Positions 21,801 to 36,800 of a stretch of 64,000 bases of DNA are shown here, piece by piece. Under the pieces are notes generated by a model. That model made no database searches. It saw only the letters and a list, made by a program, of their open reading frames with translations, and was not told where the DNA came from. The stretch is from Tridacna crocea. Its lineage: Eukaryota; Mollusca; Bivalvia; Cardiida; Cardiidae. The position numbers and the translations under genes are program-made. Location of the stretch: contig OX031070.1 in assembly GCA_943736015.1 (NCBI GenBank), forward strand, positions 26,805,673-26,869,672, given 5' to 3'. Within the stretch, counting starts at the first letter, position 1. The number at the start of each line of letters is the position of its first letter.

Positions 21801-24800
21801 TCTCTCAATACTGCTTTTTGGGAATCAAGCCAGTACTTTTGCCATATTTGTAGGCAAATGTATGATCTGAAAATTGACACCTGGAGTCCTGCTCCTGGGT
21901 ATCTAACTTGGGACCTTATAGTTATGAGGGCGATGTTTTATCTCACAAACATGGACAACACATAAGTGTTGACCCTGTATGATACAGGACAGTTCTGAAC
22001 TGCCTAAATGTAATGATAGCAAAACAGGACAACTACCAAGATTGTTCACATTATAACTGTTGGTCAAGGGTGACCCCACCAGTAGAGGGTCTATGGTGAG
22101 TGCTCAAGGGTCAATCTTGCCCTCTTGCGGTAGTCTTCATGTCAACATACTCTTTGTCTGAGTATTTAGTGTAAAAGTTCCGAATTTGACCAGCTTTTAT
22201 TTGTGAACATATCTTGGTTTTCTCATTACCAAACAACAATATTTTAGGCTTGTCCGAATTGAAAGCATTTGCAGACGACAAAATAAAAGATATTGAAAAT
22301 TTGAAATTTGTTTTTTGAAGGGTAGAAAACATTGTGGGAAAAGGAGAAAATGCTGGTGTTACCAGCATTTTCTCCTTTTCCCACAATGTTTTCTAAAGGC
22401 TTCTTTCTCAGGGTCGTCAAAAGTAGGGATTGTGTGGTAATGGGTTATGTGAAAAAGGTATACTTTGTATTGGGGTAGGCTTATAATCCTTTTGAAATTT
22501 AATTGCAGTACAGAATTTTTACATTAAATTTACTGTCAATGTCTATCACATGTGTAACACATTTATTTGGAAGTGGAGAGGTACAGGGCCCTGATGGCCT
22601 GTTTATTTATTCTGAAACTATATTGTAGGGACAAAAACATTTGGCATTTGTATGACATATTGATAATGTTTTAGACACAACTTTATTTGTCAAGAATGCA
22701 TCTTTGGAAAAGGCCAAAACGAAATATATGCATGGTTCTGGTTACGTACTTTAAAGTATTTGAGTTGGTAAGTTGGTAAATTCCTTTGGGTAATTATCAG
22801 AGATAGAACAACATAGAATTTTTTGAATTTTACTGGAATAACGATACTATAATGGTTTTAAAAAAAATATTAAACTGTCAGTATGTGAAAAAAAAAATGC
22901 TTTGAGTCAGGCATAAAGTTGGAAAGTTAGCCAAGGGAGGATAACCACAGCCATGAATATATTTTGTTTTTGCTTAATTGACCTTTCTGCCGATTTTGAT
23001 TGACATGTCTATCAACATCGTATCGGCCAATGAAAACGCAGCAGTGGGTGCCATGTAAACAAAAGAGTCTGACACATCTCTGGTTTGTTTGATAGATTTG
23101 ACAACCAAAATACCATGTTAGTAAGGGGGAGGGGCATGCCAAACTTGCCCTTACAGAAAGGTCAATTGTTAAATGTACAGAAGTTGTTATACTTTGAAGC
23201 AAATCTTACCACTTTCGATAATAACTAGCAAACCTCTGATATCAAAGTGCTACATAGTGCTTGTAATGTCGGAGAAGTGGGTTTTCTCCAAGTGTTAAAG
23301 TATTATGGTGCTTTACTCTAGTCTGTGTAGCTGTGTCATTTTAAATCCTTTCCCACACATTGACGACTGTTGACGAGTCTTGGAAGGAAGACTTTTGAAA
23401 TCATTGTGGAAAAATGTGAAAATGCTGGTAACCAGCATTTTCTCTTTTTCCCACAATTTTTTCTACCCTTCTCAAAACAAATTTCAAGTTTTCAGTCACT
23501 TTTATATTGTCGTCTGAAAATGCTTTCAATTTGGACAAGCCTAAAATATTGACATTTGGTAATAAGTTAATCAATACCACAATATTTTTTTGCAATAATT
23601 TGGATCCAGTAAGTTGACATCCATCAAAAATCTTGAGAGAAAGGAAGCAAACATTTTGCTTCTTTTCCATCAATATTTTCTTGAAAGTTAAAAAAAGGAT
23701 TTTCATGTCAATTTATTTTGTCGTCTTGGTGTTGTGTGTGCTTAAATTTTTCAGGATGCATGATTTGTTTTTGCTTATTAACTCTTTATCACACAATCCC
23801 GACTTTTAACGACCATTAAAAAGAAACCTTTAGAAAACATTGTGAGAAAAGGAGAAAATGCTGGTAACCAATGTTTTCTACCCCTCCCAAACCAAATTTC
23901 AACTTTTCAGTCTCTTTTACTTTGTCGTCTGCAAATGCTTTCAATATGGACCACTCTATTATTTTTTCATTCGGTAAAGAGTTAATCCTTTGACAAATGA
24001 CAAAATTGTGGATTTGTCCAAATTGAAAGCATTTGCAGACAATAAATCAAATGTGACTCAGAAACTGAAATTTGCTGAAACTCTCCTTTCACCACAATGT
24101 TATCAAAACCCTTCTTGCATCGTAAGGGTTGTGGAAACTTAGAATTGTTCAGTAAGTTATTTGGTAAAGGTCTTAAACAATATTTTTTAACTCATTACCA
24201 AACAACAATATTTTAGGCCTTTCCAACTCGAAAGCATTTGCAGACGACAAAATAAAAGTGACTGAAAATTTGATTTTTTTTTTGTGAAGGGTAGAAAACA
24301 TTGTGGGAAAAAGAGAAAATGCTGGTTACAAGAAAATGCTGGTTACCAGTATTTTCTTCTTTTCCCACAACATTTTCTAAAGGCTTCTTTCTCAGGGTCG
24401 TCATAAGTAGGGATCGTGTGGTAATTGGTTAACCCATTACCACTCAATCCCTACTTTTGATGCCCCTGAGAAAGAAGCCTTTTGAAAACACTGTGGGAAA
24501 AGGAGAAAATGCTGGTAACCAGCATTTTCTCCTTTTCCCACAGTGTTTTCTACCCTTCTAAGAACAAATTTCTATTTTTCAGTCACCTTTATTTTGTCGT
24601 CTGCAAATGCTTTCAATTTGGACCAGTCCAAAATTTTCTCGTGTGGTAATGAGTTAATTGTGTATCTTTTGCATTTTGTTGTTTGACTAAGATTTTGTTC
24701 CTATTTTGATGTTCATATTTTGTAAACATTAAAGCGTAACCCTGCAGACGACCTATTCCTCTTCACCCATGCTCAGGAAGTGTGTCGAGCTAATGAGGTT

Positions 24801-27800
24801 TGTTTGAACTGTAGTTTATAAGCCATTTTTTGACAATTTTTTGTGAAAGAATGATTGTACAGAATGCAAGTGATGTATATTCAAGAAGTCTGATATAGTC
24901 ATAAATCATCGATATAATAGCATGAACAGATTAAGTTTTACTAAATGATGAAGTTTTAGACTTGCCTAAATTTAGAGCACTATGAGATGAATAATTAGAT
25001 GTGGTTGGAAGTTTATTTTTTCAATTGAAATTACTGTAGAAAAAGGGCAAAAATGCTGACAACCTTGTATTCCCATAATCTAATTTACCTTTTGTTTCTA
25101 AAAAACCTCCTGATTTGAGAAGTATCTAAATAATATCTGCAAAGCTGTCAGTTTGAAAGGGTGTGCAATATGTTTATTTGAGAAAGAGTTGGGGTAAATA
25201 TAGTACATGTACAGTCATTGAATCACTTAAAGTTTGAAAATGAAACTGATCTTTTAAGCTAGAGTACTTTGGGATGATGTTTGGTAGCAATTCTTCAAAT
25301 AGGTAAAGTTTTTAATTGTGCTGATAGTTCATCTTGTTGCCTAGAAAATTTTTAATAGATTCTAAATGTTCCTACACAAATGAAGTGTGTGCCATGTTCT
25401 GCTAAAAGGGGCCTAAGTGCATCTCCAGTATATACATGTATTCCAAGTTACGTAGCCATAAATTCTATTTTGTCAGACAACTAGCAAAATCCCAAGGTAA
25501 AATGGAGTGCAACACGCGAAAAGATGCATTCGGACATTTGCGTAAAGTGTCGTCCCGGATTAGCCTGCGCAGTCCGCGCAAGCTAATCCGAGACGGCACT
25601 TTACGACTACATTAGATTTTGTGTTACAGTAGAGTTGCGTAAAACAGAAAATCACATAAAATCGGAAAGTGTCGTTTCGGATTAGCCTGCGCGGACTGCG
25701 CAGGCTGATCCGAAACGACACTTTACGCAAATGTCCGAATGACCCTTTTCGCGTGTTGCACTCCAAATGGTAATACACATGTACTGAAAAAATAGTAAAA
25801 AAAATTGAACTAGGTTAGCCTGCAGGGACAGCCTTAAGATTTACCTAGGCATTTACTCTTTATAGATTTTGGACTTGTCCAAACTGAAAGTATTTGCGAA
25901 TTTTACTCTACCTCAAAAGCTGCAGTCTTTCTTTGATAGGGTAGAAAACATTGTGGAAAAAGGAGAAAATGCTTGTTACCAGTATTTTCTCCTTTTCCCA
26001 CAATGTTTTCAATAGTCTTCTAGATATAGAATAGTGTTGTTAAACATCGGGATTGTGTGGTATAGGGTTCAACCCCCTTTTCACAGAGCATGGCATGTTT
26101 ATGGTCTGTAAAAGTCCATCACAGTATACAGTAGCCACATTTTTTTACAAACTTTCAAACACTTTATGAGAACAGTGTGGAATAAGAGCAATGTTTGCTT
26201 GTGAAAAGCAGTTGCTCCTTTTTCCCCATGTTTTACACACATTTAAGATTCTTTAATCTCAAGTCTCTTCGTAGTGCAACTTATATCAGTTTTTGGTTGA
26301 TGTAAGACAGTTTGTTGTATGTACAGAATTGGCTAAAGCAAAACATAATATATATTTTTGGCTTCATTTTCCATTGCTAGAGTCAAAAGATCTCAATACT
26401 TTTGTTTACACATGAAAACCAAAAAATCATGAATTTTAACCTTTGCATGACTGAATAAATAAAGTGTCAATATCCGTGCAAAAAATGGAAGCACAGAACT
26501 GTATGTGTATTGCAATTACATGACTGTTCTGTCAGAATATCTAGGAAAGAAGCAGACAGCTGAGTCCAGTCCCAGACTACTTTTTCTGTGAAGTCCGATC
26601 TTGGTCAACACTATATGCTTAAGAAGTTTAATCAAGGTTATATGCTTAACTCATTACCAAACAACAAAATTTTAGGTCTGTCCAAATCGAAAGCATTTTC
26701 AGACAACAAAATAAAAGTGACTGAAAAATTTGAAATTTGTTTTGTTAAGGGTAGAAAACATTGTGGGGAAAGGAGAAAATGCTGGTAATACCAGCATTTT
26801 CTCCTTTCCCCACAATGTTTTCTGAAGGCTTCTCTCTCAGGGTTGTCAAAAGTAGGAATTGTGTGGTAATGGGTTATAATTCAGGTTATGTGCTGAAAGG
26901 GCTCATGAATTCATAGATTCATGTAAATGTGAACACGAAAGCTTGTCTGTGTGTGAAGCACATTTAGCTGTCACAGCTTTTCTTGAACATGATGTAGACA
27001 CAACTGCACTGGTGTTTGGGTATCATTAGTTAGTGTAGGCTCCAAACCATTGCCCAAAAGCAAAATAAGTATCATGATTACCTTGTACAATTTCATAAAG
27101 TCATAATCATTCCAAGCTTCAGATGGTGGGGGTGAATTTGAATTTATAATTGAAAATACATGTATTAACTATTCTCCACTAAACCCTATGTTATGGGTAC
27201 TCATTAGAATCGTCTCATCGAGATGATTCTAATGAGTACCCAGAACATAGTGTTCGGAAACAAAATAACGGATTTAGAATACCATCACACCCTCTTATCT
27301 GGTGTATTGATCGTTTACAGCATAAGCATTTGTATAATGCTCAGTTGCATAGCCAGGAATGCAGCAAATATGAAGTGTTATGACGTTAGAGGCCTTTGCC
27401 AATTAAGCTTGCACATTTTTGGCATTTTCATATGACGACAGAGGCCTTTGCCAAGCTTGCACATTTTTGGCAATTTCATTTGCCTTTTTTTTTGTCAGAA
27501 AAGAGGCACACTTGCATGAAAAAATGTTGAAGACATGCCTGCAAGGCTTCGACCTGGCTGCACACCTGATGCTCACCTTAAATATCCTCCCAAACATTTA
27601 TATCACACTGCTCCAGATAGAGGGAGTGATTTTGATTTCAAAATTATAAGAACTAATTATTCTTATAAACCCTATGTTATGGGAACTCATTAGAATTGTC
27701 CCATCTAGATGATTCTAATGAGTACGCACAGCATAGGGTTTGGAAGAGATATAATGGATTTAGAATACCATCACTCCCTCTTATCTGGAGCTCTGTTCAG

Positions 27801-30800
27801 TCATTTGAAAAGTTACATTAACTATACTGGTTTTGGTATCATATTATCTGTTGTAGGCTTCATAACATATTTTTTATAGCCAAAAATAATACAGACTATG
27901 GCAAAGGTGTACAATTTTATATATTCATATCTTGTATAACATACTATTTATTAAACCAATACCAGACTTGCTGTGCAGAAAGGGGAAGGTCCTTTGATTA
28001 AATTTATATCAGACTTCAGTTACTCAACTAAAACTTTCCATTCCGCTGGACAGCATCCATATTTATGGGAAGGCCAATATGACTGACCATTGATTTAACC
28101 CATTACCACACAATCCCTACTTTTGACGCCCCTGAGAAAGAAGCCTTTAGAAAACATCGTGGGAAAAGGAGAAAATGCTGGTTACCAGCATTTTCTCCTT
28201 TTCTCACAATGTTTTCTACCCTTCACAAAACAAATTTTTAATTTTCAGTCACTTTTATTTTGTTGTCTGCAAATGCTTTCAATTTGGACCAGTCTAAAAT
28301 ATTGTCATGTGGTAATGAGTTAATAGATATTCACAAAGGAGGAAAAATTATATAGTGAGGTGTAATATCATTAAAGTCTATGTAAAGATTGCCACTAAGG
28401 CTACAAAAACATTTCCTCTGTGTGATCAAGAGACTGTGAGTTTGGTCATAATTTAGAATATAGCAGTGGACAATGTAGATCAGAGATCAGACTGCACATT
28501 CTGTGCAGTCTATTCTTGATCTACACTGTCCACAAAAGCCTCTGATATTGTCTATGGTATGCACAGGGTTAAATAAAGATATGAGAAAAGTCAGTTTCGA
28601 TGCAACTTTTATCAAAATTAATGGGATGGCTGTATCTTAAATGCTTATGTTATGCAAGAAAGCACTTGTTGAAAAGGGATATTTGGACATTTGCGTAAAG
28701 TATCGTCTGGGATTGGCCTGCGCAGACTAGGTAATCTGAAACGACCCTCGGTGCAGGCTGATCTAAGACAACATTTTACGCAAATGCCTGAATGCCTTTT
28801 TTTGCGTGTTGTAAGCCATATGTTAATGGATTCATAAATCAATTTTGTCTAAAAACATAAAGAATCCTTATGAGAAATGGTCCCTGGACATGGATAGAAT
28901 TTACTACAAATGAAAAGTTTTGGCCCAATTTAGCCTTATCAGACTCTGCAGACTGACCTGGGTTCACAGAGCATGGCCCTAATATACCGTAATGTATTAT
29001 TATACTGCAAAGAAATTTCTCGTGATCTGATTGGTTAACATGCCGGGAACATATATATCATGTTCCCTGACAAAAACCATGTAAAGCCAGTTTCCGTTTA
29101 GAGTGCCCCGTAAACATCACTCCATGTGCAGCACAACATCCAAAATGGCGGCGTTGAACGATCACGTTTATGCACCAAAGTGCATGTTTTAGTAATGTCA
29201 TTTTCAGGTGATATCAGTTTTCATTGAATTGGGGCACTCAGACGGGAATTTCTATTTTGTCAGCATACTCGATTTGTGAAATTATGAAACAGGAAAATTT
29301 CGCTTAACACGCTTTGAAAGGATAAAACTTTGCAGTATAATGAATTTGTTATATGGTCAGGTGGCGGGGACTTGGAAACTTGTTCATGGCTGTGGTGAAT
29401 CATGTCACCATGTTTATGCTCCAAACTGCATGTTTTAGTGATGTCAGTTTCAGTGACGTCAGTTTTCATTGAATTGGGGTGCTCGGAAAGCAATTTCTAT
29501 TTCGTCAGCATACTCGATTCATGAAATTATAAAATAGGAAAATTTTTCTTAACACATATGCTTTGAAAGGATAAAACTTTGCAATATAATAAATTTGTTA
29601 TACCGTCAGGTGGCAGGGAATTTGGAAACTTGTTCACGGTTGTAGAATCATGTTGCCACCTTGCCTTCGGCTCAGGGCGACATGATTAACCACAGCCGTG
29701 AACAAGTTTCCAAGTCCCCTGCCACCTGACCATACAACTAATACAGTGCCACCACTCCATGTACCATCATTCAAGTTCCTCATTGTACATAGATTTTGTG
29801 TCTCATTTTTGAAGGTAACAGAAAATATGGTATGTCAAACTATAGGTTTATTTTCGTTCTTCTTTTTCTGTCATTTTCTTTTGTTTTCATACTCATCTTC
29901 TTTGTCATTAGCACTACAGCTGTAAATTGTACATGGAATTAGAATGAGTTCTCTTAACCCTTTAAAACAGAATCCAGAGTTTCAATGACCCTGAAAAAGA
30001 AGCCTTTTGAAAATGTTCTGAGTAAAGGAGAAAATGCTGGTAACCAGCATTTTCTCCTGTTCTCACAATTTTCTACCCTATCGAATACAAATTTCATCAT
30101 TTTAGCCAAATTCAAAATAGACTTAAGCAAATGCTTTCAATTTGGATTGGTCTAACATTTTGTTGTTTGGTAAAGAGCTAACTCTATACAAATGACAAAA
30201 GTATGGATTTGTCCAGATGCATTAAATTAATATTTTGTAGATGAGAAATTGAATTGGCTCATCTGTTGTAATTTGTCCTTGAAGGGGTAAAAAAATTGAG
30301 GGAAAAGGAGAAATTGATGTTTACTAGCATTTTCAGGCAAGGATTTCAAAAACTTTTAAGATCATTGTCTTGAGAACTCAAGAGTCTTGTAGAGAAAGTT
30401 TAACCCTATTCAACTCAGTCCTGAGGAAGGAATCTTTTGAAAATATTTTGGAAAAAAGAGAAAATGCTGGTAACCAACATTTTCTATTTTTTCCACAATG
30501 TTTCTAGCCTTTCTGGAGACAAATGTCTTCTCATTAGCCACATTTGAACTGTAGATTTAGCCACATTTTAACTGAAGACTGCAAATGCCTTTACAGGTGT
30601 CAAAACTTTTGTTGTGCGGCATATAGTTAACTCACCGTGTCAGATTTGCATAAGAGGACTATGAAGACATTCTTTGAAAAACTGAATTGTCTAAATCATT
30701 CCAGGTCTTACTTGTTAGAAAGTATTGTAGCAAATCAAAAATTTCTAGACACAATGTTTATAACAGTAGTCTAAAGCAAGAAATAAGTGTTCTACTCGTG

Positions 30801-33800
30801 GCAAAGTTTCAAAGCTTAGTTCTTTGATGAACTATGGATGGAAGGACTAGCGGTATGTAGCAACAGAAGTGAAATAAATCTTCATTGAAGCACATTTCAG
30901 CAGATGCTTGGAAAGTTTACTATGCTAGAATTTTAGGATAATAATAACTGGAGTTAAATTAATAAAACTGTAGAAATAATCTATATGTAAATGTTGATGG
31001 CACTGAACTAAACGCAGTTTTCCTTCCCCCAGTTCTGTACCAAACAATATATATAGAGTTATAATGTCCATGGGCTAATTACCAAAGTTGTCATTAAACA
31101 ACATTAATGTCTCTGGTTGAAAAAGGTTTTTGAAAACATTGTGGGAATAAGAGAAAATGCTGGGAATCAGCATTTTCTCTTTTTCCCAATATGGTTTCTA
31201 CTGTTTAATAGACAAATCGCATCGTTTAAACGGCATTTAATTTGTCCTCTGAAAATGTCTTAACAGATATTTGGAATGTCTCTGTAGAAACATGTTAGTT
31301 GCTCATGGAACTTGGATTTTTTTCTGTTTACTACTCTTCAATTACTCTGCTGTCATAGATAGGGCCAGGGTTCATGCATTTTATTGTCTTGTACTTTAAA
31401 GGTTTTGAGTGATAAATTGCTTTAAAGGTTTTGAGTGATAAATTGCTTTTAGATAGTTTCTGTACATCACTGTGCTGTCAAGTAACATGGCCTGTACTTT
31501 ACTGAATCTCAGGTGTTTGTTGCAAAGATGTGGTATCTTTGGATCCAAGGCCACTTTTAGCATTTATTACTTAATTAACTTCAAAATGTTACACTTTGAG
31601 ACAAACCATGGCTTGGCAAAGCTAATTAGAGGCTCACTCTTAAAAGTTTTTTGATAACTACTGCTAAATAGTAGCTGGACCAACTTTAAAAGATAAGAAA
31701 AAGTTAAGAAAGTAATCACGGCAATAGGAATTGTCTGTTCTTAGTAAAGTGGGTTTTTAAAGAAAAAAAATGATCTCATGAAGTAATGTTAAAAATGTTT
31801 TGTGCATTTTGAAACCTGTAAACTAAACATGTTATCCCTGAAATTGGAGTTCTATGTTTGTTAGCCCTTTTTAACCCATTACCACACGAGAAAATTTTGG
31901 ACTGGTCCAAATTGAAAGCATTTGCAGACGACAAAAAAAAAGTGACTGAAAAATAGAAATTTGTTCTGGAAAGGGTAGAAAACACTGTGGGAAAAGGAGA
32001 AAATGCTGGTTACCAGCATTTTCTCCTTTTCCCACAGTGTTTTCAAAAGGCTTCTTTCTCAGGGGCGTCAAAAGTAGGGATTGAGTGGTAATGGGTTAAT
32101 GAATTGAAAAATAGGAAATATAAACTTCTCTTTTATATTGTTTTTCACAAATATTGTTTTTTGTAATCATAGATGGCATTGCAGCACTTTGTTAGCATTT
32201 GTGTAAAGACAGCTGCTGTCATACTTTTCTTTTTTGCTAGTTACATTCTAAGTCCCTTGTAGTGCAATGACACATATTAGTTTTGTTCAGATTGCATGTT
32301 TTTAATTGGTCTCCATCAGTGTTGGTTTTTCAGTCAACAAGTCTGAACAGCCACAGTGACTTCTTAGGCAAATCTGGCCAAATCAAACAGAACATTATGT
32401 TATTGAACATTTGAGGTCATGTGACCTGGAAAGCCTTTATGGCTTAATATTTGTGGTGAATAAAGTGAAGAAATATGAAAATCGTTCCTAGGTGTGGGTC
32501 ACATGATATTGAAAATTGGCATATAGCTTACAAGTAGGTTACCAATTTGTTCAGACTGGGACATGGGGTACCCTAATTGATATGTCCTTGGGTAGGGTAC
32601 TCTGTGCGACTGACTATACTTGGTATACATCCATGTCCTGGACTGTATTCATCATGTGTTGGACATATAGTTCATGTTCCTCTATACATATCCTATATCA
32701 TATATTAATGTATGTTCCTCTATATATCATGAATCATATGATTTGACCTTACAGATATTTCACAGCAAAATGAATATTCAAAGAAAACTGTATTTTTCTA
32801 ATGTCAACAGTCCCACTAGTTATAAATGAAGTTTTAGCTGTTTGAAAGCCAATTTCTTCCCCAGAGCGACTTTCAGTTAGTTGTCTGCAAATGCTTTTGA
32901 TATGGATGAGTCTAAAATTTTGTCATCTGATAATGGGTTAGCACAATGTATCACACCTGGGTCCGTATTCACCTACTTGTCTTACATGTCCTCTTAGCCC
33001 AATTATGTTTTTGGAAAGTAATACAATTTTGATTGGTTAAACCAAATTGTTTAGCCAATCAAAAATTGTGTTTCTTTGAAATCTTTTCAGTTTCTTGAGA
33101 ATCAGACAGACAATACAGTTTAGAATGGTTGGTGAATATGAATCTTTGTTTACCAAGAAAGAGTACAATATTGTCATGTTCCATATATAGGATCTGGGCT
33201 GTAATGGTGATCATCAATACAAATTTTGTATTCCAGTTTAGAATTCTTACATCACCTCCACTGAATACCAAAAAAGATATAAATTCCGCGGTAATATATA
33301 GCACAGCAGTGTGACTTCAGTTGCCAACATTGTCTTGTTGATTTTTCATACTTATCTATGCCTTGTTTAACCCTTATCCTGCTGATTAACCCATTACCAC
33401 ACAATCCCTACTTTTGACACCCCTAAGAAAGAAGATTTTAGAAAATATTGTAGAAAAAGGAGAAAATGCTGGTAACCAGCATTTTCTCCTTTTTCCACAA
33501 TGTTCTCTACCCTTCACAAAACAAATTTCAAATTTTCAGTCAGTTTAGTATTGTCGTCTGCAAATGCTTTCGATTTGGACAAGGCTAAAATATTGTTGTT
33601 TGGTAATGAGTTAACTAAACTAAAATTTTCAAACAGCTGTAAAAACCCAAATATTGCTATAAGTAATAACAACTTCATGTTTTGGGGAATACCATCTCCA
33701 AATCGGACAGTGCAGATCCAAGATCAGACTGCATGTTCTGTGCATTATGGTCTTGAGCTATACTGTGTCGAAAAGGTTGGTTAGCTGTGCTTAGCAGTCT

Positions 33801-36800
33801 AGGGGTTAAAATGAATTTGGTTCTTTGTCTACTTGATTTAGATATTCTAGGGAAGGGCAACCTTGAAAGTGCACTTTTTTTCTGTGGTATTTCTTGACTG
33901 ACTGTGTAGTTTGGGTCCATTCTGTGCTCTAAAGATTCAGATGAATAAAAAATGTCTGAAAAATCCTTATAGGTAGCTTTTGAAACTTTGGGACTTTTTT
34001 CGAAATCAGATTAATCTGTTTCATTCTTCATAACTCTGCACTTTGTTCACATTTGGTGAAAGGGTTTACATATGAATTCAAATTTAAGTATATTTTCCAT
34101 TTTTCACAAGGACTGTGCTTTTCTTTAAATTTTGTTAACAAACTGATAATGATGGCAATAACTGCTCACTGATTGCTTTATTTAACAATGGAGGCTTTGT
34201 CAAAAGATAATGAGTTTTTACCACCCATAGAAAGGATTCTTTTGAAGACACTGGGAAAAGGAGGAGATGCCAGTATCAGCATTTCCTGCTTTTCTCAATT
34301 TTTTCAAACCTTTGAAAGACAAATTTCATCATGTGAGTCACTTTCAATTTGTCATCAGAAAATGCTTTTTAGTTCAGAAGTACAATTTTCTTGCCCTATT
34401 ATGGGTGAAACAATTCAGGGCCATTGTGACACTCTTGTTTGTGGCATTGTAGAGCAATATTTTGTCTTTTTTCTCTTCTTTCTTGTGATTATTGTTGACA
34501 TTTTATATTAAAAGAAAAAAGGTATATTTTGATGAATAGGTTTCTTTAGTTTGCTATACAGTAACAATTTGCAAGCAAGTGTTTAAAATCATCTGTTATG
34601 ATATAGGGGATCTACAATCTTCTAGGAATTTGTGTGAGGAAGTTACAATTCAAATGTTAACAAAATTATTAATTAAGATTTTCTATGTGTATGTTATGTC
34701 TTATAGAGAGAAAGATCACAGCCATAGTTGAATTTTTTATTTGTTTACCTTCATGATTTTTATTTTCTTTTATTAATCAATCAAACTGTAAGAAGTATAG
34801 TTTGTACTTGATTAACCAGTCAGAATTAATCTTGTGTGCTGTTTCAGGCTAACCTACGTGCATGTAATGAGGAGTTACGAACGCATGTCAGTGAATTACA
34901 GCACAGTATTGACCAACAACGAAACTCAATTAACATGGCATCTCAGGAGAAGGTACTAACACATTTTATAACTTGTAGCTTTTCCCAGTATGTCTTTTAG
35001 CTTATATCTGCACAGATTGCTCAAGGTGAGCTTTTGTGATCATGCTATGTCTGTCATATATAGTATGTGTCAGGTTTTACCACGTGTGTAATCCAGATGC
35101 TGGCCAGTTTCTCAGACCAGTTCCTGTGGTAAGATTTTTTTTGTTTATCTCATATTCAGTGACCTAGGGTTAACAAGACTTAGTATGTCACTAGGTCAAA
35201 AGCCTGTGTGCAGTATGGAGAAAACTTTTTAGTCCAATGTTCATGAAACATTGCAAGAATGTTTGTCTTTATAGAAACTCTTTGGAGTTTGAAAATGGAT
35301 CACCTAAAGTCAAATATAGGTTTAAAGTCAAAACCTCAGAAAAAGCTTGTGTACTCTGCAGAGATCTTTTAGTCTTCAGTGATGAGTTTATGAAACTTGG
35401 CTGGCTAAATTTCTTTTCTGATAGTTCTTGGGACTTTGAAAATGATTTATAAATGTTTGTCTTGATGATGTATCAAAATTTTGTCACCTTTGGTCAATAT
35501 ATGTCAGTATGTCAATCATGTTAAAAGTTTGTGTACTTTCTAGAGACCACATTACCTTTTTGAAGTTGATTGACCCCTGTATGCCTTCTAAAAACCATAA
35601 TTATTTTTGTCTAGTACTCTTGAAACTTGGACAAAATATTTTTCTTCTCTTAAACATAACTTCTTCATACAAAGATAGAAATGCTCCAGTGAGTGATGCA
35701 AGGTCATAATATACCTCTTGTATTCATAGTCACTTTAAATCTATTTATTACAGATTCAATATAATCATATGAACCTTTCTACTCCATATTTATATGGTTT
35801 GCTCTCTGTCTTAGTTGTGATGCCTGAAAGTCCTGGTTTGCTGGATCAATCCCTGCTTGCCCAGGGGCTGTAATCAAGCATTCTTGATGTGTTTCATAGG
35901 CTTTGTCTCTGGAAACTCCTGGGCTTGTGTTCACCAACCATTTTTAAGAATATTCTTTGTCTTATTCTCCAGAATCTTCTACATTTGAAAGTAACACAAC
36001 TTCTGATTGGCTAAACCATTTGGTTTAGCCAATCAGAAGTTGTGTTTTTTTTCAAACCTGGAAAATGTTGGAGAATAAGACTAATACCCCGGTCACATAT
36101 TCACGGAAGGCCGCCACGGAAGAGCTACGGATTCGTTCCGGCATTGTCCGTGACAACTCGTACTAGTCTGTAGCTCTCCGTATTGTAACTGTAGTCGTTC
36201 GTAGTAGTCCTTGTATATCCGTAGCGGTCCTTGACAATTTTTGAACATGTACAAAAATTCGCTACGGATCAAACGACCGTAGCGTATCCTTACTAGTCCG
36301 TATTAGACCGTACTGATACGTTCTGGTCCGTATTAAAACCGTATTAGTCCGTACTTATCCGTAGGCCCAATTTTTTTTCAGGATTTGATACGGAGAACTA
36401 CGTATTAGCACGGTTTCACTACGTTTTAGTTACGTTATGATACGGATTTGTCACGGAAAGTCACGACCTTAATACGTTGTACTACGGAGAGGCAGGGATT
36501 CGCACGGTCTTTTACGGTTTACTACGTTGCAACACGACACATCACGGAATTGTAAGGACCACTATATTGTTTGGTAGGATAAATTCAAAATCATGTACTT
36601 CATCAAGGGTATTTTTACTCTATCTTTGTAGAATACAACGCAATATGCGCTTTGTTGTTGAGTTCACAATCATGAACCGTCAACAAATGATGTTTGCAAT
36701 AAATTGGCGGCAACTGGATATTGGTATGGCACAAAATGTCAAGGCACTGGTCCAGCAGCTTGATGGCATACATAGATGTAATAATTATATTTTTATCGTA

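Noticed and set aside
24748..24797. Alternative exon 5 starting after CCCTGCAG
   Set aside because: Its acceptor is closer to consensus, but the resulting 50-bp exon would break the frame with exon 6.
32516..32746. Possible small gene encoding a Trp/Tyr-rich peptide
   Set aside because: Low-complexity TATATC repeats create the frame; no supporting signal.
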